Assembly (NCBI GenBank): GCA_021443825.1
Contig: JABUTE010000046.1
Location: 1-7,057 of the forward strand
DNA length: 7,057 nucleotides
Direction: 5' to 3'
Source: Bacillota bacterium
GTDB taxonomy: Bacteria > Bacillota > Clostridia > Peptostreptococcales > Anaerovoracaceae
The notes beneath the pieces were generated by a model that ran no database searches, was not told where the DNA came from, and saw only the letters and a program-made list of their open reading frames with translations. The translations under genes were made by a program, and so were the position numbers. Positions within the stretch are counted from its first letter, which is position 1; every line of letters starts with the position of its first letter. This document shows positions 5,369-7,057 of this stretch, in pieces.

Positions 5369-5554
5369 AAAAAATATTTTCGGCCGGCTGCAGCTGACCT
5401 GGACTTTACCCCCACACTTGCCTTTACCGGATTTTCCGAGGACTTACTTCTAAACTATGCTATGCTCACCGGAGAGCTCTGCTCCGGCTTACGTGGATCC
5501 CTTTGCCCATAGCTGGCATGGATCTGCATCCACAGACCTGCAGCGGTCGAAAAC
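5369..5554 (-). ncRNA. Structured noncoding RNA upstream of hpf, probable raiA-motif RNA
   Basis: This is a non-coding stretch of about 185 nt between comF and hpf with extensive complementarity. P1: the 5' arm TTTTCGACCGCTGCAG (5553-5538) pairs with CTGCAGCCGGCCGAAAA (5393-5377), 15 Watson-Crick pairs with one A/C mismatch and one bulged C, joining the two ends. P2: GTGGAT (5533-5528) with ATCCAC (5498-5493). P3: GCCGGAG (5488-5482) with CTCCGGT (5474-5468), 7-nt loop. P4: TCGGA (5439-5435) with TCCGG (5431-5427). A possible 6-bp pseudoknot joins GCTATG in the P2 loop (5513-5508) to CATAGC (5464-5459). A U-rich run (5376-5369) directly follows P1 and could end transcription. Clostridial raiA-motif RNAs are large structured RNAs typically found upstream of raiA/hpf. 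The class assignment rests on position, size and complexity, not on an alignment. A cis-acting leader of hpf is the alternative. Confidence 0.7.
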
Positions 5555-5560
5555 GGTATC

Positions 5561-5590
5561 ACTATACATCATTTTGCCCCTGCATGTCTA
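5561..5590 (-). promoter_or_regulatory. Sigma-A promoter for the comF-hpf intergenic RNA
   Basis: On the minus strand TAGACA (5590-5585; 5 of 6 match to TTGACA) is followed by an 18-nt spacer and TATAGT (5566-5561; 5 of 6 match to TATAAT). Both boxes lie at the comF 3' end, and the -10 box overlaps its TAG stop. The predicted start, 7 nt downstream, is G5554. This is the base just before the 5' arm of the long closing helix of the downstream RNA, so promoter and RNA structure support each other. Confidence 0.7.
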
Positions 5591-6287
5591 CGAAAATATG
5601 ATCGGGAGCACATGCAAAGCATAAAATGCTCACCTTCGCGGCGCCCTGCTGCTTCAGCACACGGGCACAGGCATCGGCCGTGCTTCCGGTAGTGACTACG
5701 TCGTCGACGAGAATGATGTGTTTTCCTTTGATGCGGGAAGAAGCACCCTCGCAGGCTTCGAATTCATCCCGGTACAGATGGGTCCTTGTCGCTGCGTCGG
5801 AAAGGCGCATGGAGCGGGTCGCCTTCTTCTTGATCAGAAGACCGGACAGAAAGGGAGCCTGCACCAAAGCTGCCGTCTCCTTCGCCAGCAGCTCGGCCTG
5901 GTTGAAGCCCCGCTGCTGCTGCTTTTCTTTATGCATGGGAACGGCAGCAAGAAGAACATCGGAATAATTCTCCATCTGCAGCCGCTCTGCCAGCAGCCGA
6001 GCCAAGGGCTTCGCCCCATGGGGATTGCCTTTTAATTTAAAGGTGCTGATGATGCGCCGGGGATAAAAGCCGTAGCGGCAGCAGGGCAGCACCCGGTCAA
6101 AGGCAAAGGTATCTTGCATATGGCGGAAGGGATCCTGCGTATTCCAGTCGATCTTAGCCGCGCACACATCGCAGACCCCGTGGATGCGAGAGCCTTCCAT
6201 GGTATCACCGCAGGAAAGGCAGTAGATATCCGGCGGGTATATCAGATCGAGGGCAGTCCGCGCCGCCTTTTTAAACCAGGTTTCCAT
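5562..6287 (-). CDS. comF: ComF family phosphoribosyltransferase-like protein
   Basis: This 241-residue protein has the ComF/ComFC layout. An N-terminal zinc-ribbon-like segment has C23-x2-C26 and C39-x2-C42. A type I phosphoribosyltransferase fold follows, with the family motif RGFNQAE (126-132) and the PRPP-binding loop ILVDDVVTTGST (192-203), all intact. ComF proteins are needed for uptake or processing of transforming DNA in naturally competent bacteria, but they are also widespread in bacteria not known to be competent, and their substrate is unclear. The ATG at 6285-6287 lies within the end of recD2. Only a weak purine run (GGGA) precedes it, so translation probably depends on ribosomes arriving from recD2. 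The pairing with a helicase fits DNA metabolism. The last codons and the TAG stop overlap the predicted promoter of the downstream noncoding RNA. Confidence 0.9.
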   Translation of the reverse strand: METWFKKAARTALDLIYPPDIYCLSCGDTMEGSRIHGVCDVCAAKIDWNTQDPFRHMQDTFAFDRVLPCCRYGFYPRRIISTFKLKGNPHGAKPLARLLAERLQMENYSDVLLAAVPMHKEKQQQRGFNQAELLAKETAALVQAPFLSGLLIKKKATRSMRLSDAATRTHLYRDEFEACEGASSRIKGKHIILVDDVVTTGSTADACARVLKQQGAAKVSILCFACAPDHIFVDMQGQNDV

Positions 6288-7057
6288 ATTCGTAATCCCA
6301 CAGCTTGCGAAGACGGATCCCCAGGCCGCTGTTGCGGTCGCCGACAGAATCGTTTTCGATCATGGCGCAGCAGACCCGGTAGCGACCCACCAGCACTACG
6401 GCTTCCTTCGCTCTTGTGATGGCGGTATAGAGCAGATTGCGGGTGGTGAGGGCCGGAATAAAGGCCGACACGGGCATGACCACCACAGGGAATTCACAGC
6501 CCTGGCTTTTGTGCACCGTAAGGGCATAGGCCATATCAAGCTCGTCGATATTGGAAAAATCGTATTCCACGAGGCGGTCGTCGTAGAGCACATGCAGGGT
6601 GCCGCCGTCATTATCGATGGAATGGACGATGCCGATATCGCCGTTGAAAACGCCGCAGCCGAACTCGAAGGTTCGAATGCTCTGCCACTCCAGGCCGTAG
6701 TCATTTTTGATCTGAATGACCTTGTCGCCCAGACGGAACAGCCGTTCACCGAACCGGATCTCAAGGCAGCCCTCCTTTGGTGGATTGAGCACCTGCTGCA
6801 GCTCTTTATTCAGATTGCGGCTGCCCAGCAGCTCCTTTTTCGTCGGTGTCAGGACCTGGATGTCGGAAAAGGGATCCAGATGACTGAAAAAGGCGGGAAG
6901 ACGCTTGCTGCAAAGCTCCAGGATCAGGGCCAGCGTATCGGCGGGACGTTCTTTTTCCAGGAAGAAAAAGTCGGTATCCTTTTCGTTGCAGACCGGCTCC
7001 TCGCCCCGGTTGATAGCGTGGGCATTGGTCACGATGGCGCTGCCCTGCGCCTGCCGG
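6271..7057 (-). CDS. recD2: RecD2-type DNA helicase, C-terminal part (5' end outside window)
   Basis: This is the C-terminal 261 residues of a superfamily 1B DNA helicase of the RecD2/TraA family, a 5'-3' helicase of DNA repair and genome maintenance that acts without RecBC. The frame is open to the right edge. The first visible residues, RQAQGSAIVTNAHAINRG, match helicase motif IV. Further on are the C-terminal motifs: ALTVHKSQGCEF (HKSQG at visible residues 182-186, about 6513-6499) and LLYTAITRAKE (about 6432-6406), which carries the arginine that contacts ATP. The stretch between (about residues 100-165) fits the small beta-barrel inserted in domain 2B. Walker A and B motifs lie outside the window. 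The TAA stop (6271-6273) falls inside comF, a 17-base overlap that suggests co-transcription and translational coupling. An apparent GTG at 7032 is internal, not the start. The family call is secure. RecD2 rather than another RecD-like paralogue is inferred from the motif spacing. Confidence 0.9.
   Translation of the reverse strand, partial: RQAQGSAIVTNAHAINRGEEPVCNEKDTDFFFLEKERPADTLALILELCSKRLPAFFSHLDPFSDIQVLTPTKKELLGSRNLNKELQQVLNPPKEGCLEIRFGERLFRLGDKVIQIKNDYGLEWQSIRTFEFGCGVFNGDIGIVHSIDNDGGTLHVLYDDRLVEYDFSNIDELDMAYALTVHKSQGCEFPVVVMPVSAFIPALTTRNLLYTAITRAKEAVVLVGRYRVCCAMIENDSVGDRNSGLGIRLRKLWDYEYGNLV

Noticed and set aside
5289..5561. A c-di-AMP (ydaO-type) or c-di-GMP riboswitch upstream of hpf
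   Set aside because: Considered because c-di-AMP genes are nearby, but as far as I can recall those consensus cores I could not find them. The long end-to-end helix plus own promoter and position fit the raiA-motif RNA better.

Overview
This window looks like chromosomal DNA of a Gram-positive Bacillota, most likely a member of class Clostridia. The evidence is the cdaA-cdaR-glmM gene block, a long-form ribosome hibernation factor, a RecD2-type helicase, strong Shine-Dalgarno sequences, near-consensus sigma-A promoters and classic hairpin-plus-U-tract terminators. All supported genes are on the minus strand, so the text reads from high to low coordinates. No mobile element, CRISPR array or sign of recent transfer was seen.

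Right side (7057-5562): the C-terminal part of RecD2 helicase runs off the right edge. Its end overlaps comF, a phosphoribosyltransferase-like competence-family protein with an intact zinc-ribbon-like cysteine set.

Middle (5561-4702): the comF-hpf gap holds what appears to be a structured noncoding RNA of about 185 nt. It has its own promoter inside the comF 3' end (TAGACA-N18-TATAGT), a 16-pair closing helix joining its two ends, internal hairpins, a possible pseudoknot and a 3' U-tract. Position and architecture match the raiA-motif RNA class known from Clostridia upstream of raiA/hpf genes. It is followed by hpf, with a possible sigma-H-like promoter and a strong UUCG-loop terminator.

Left-centre (4706-248): a sigma-A promoter packed against the hpf terminator starts the cdaA-cdaR-glmM-acyltransferase-like cluster. 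CdaA makes the essential second messenger c-di-AMP, CdaR is its membrane-anchored partner, and GlmM makes glucosamine-1-phosphate for peptidoglycan precursors and is known to bind CdaA. The last gene encodes a left-handed beta-helix protein resembling the acetyltransferase half of GlmU, which would act one step after GlmM. A terminator-like hairpin lies between cdaR and glmM with a promoter in its loop, so glmM may be uncoupled from cdaAR. A strong terminator ends the cluster.

Left edge (1-247): there is no gene here, but there are two tandem TTGACA-type promoters with A/T-rich upstream sequence, then a leader hairpin and a CCTTGAAAAC segment. They point off the left edge and look like stable-RNA (probably rRNA) operon promoters.
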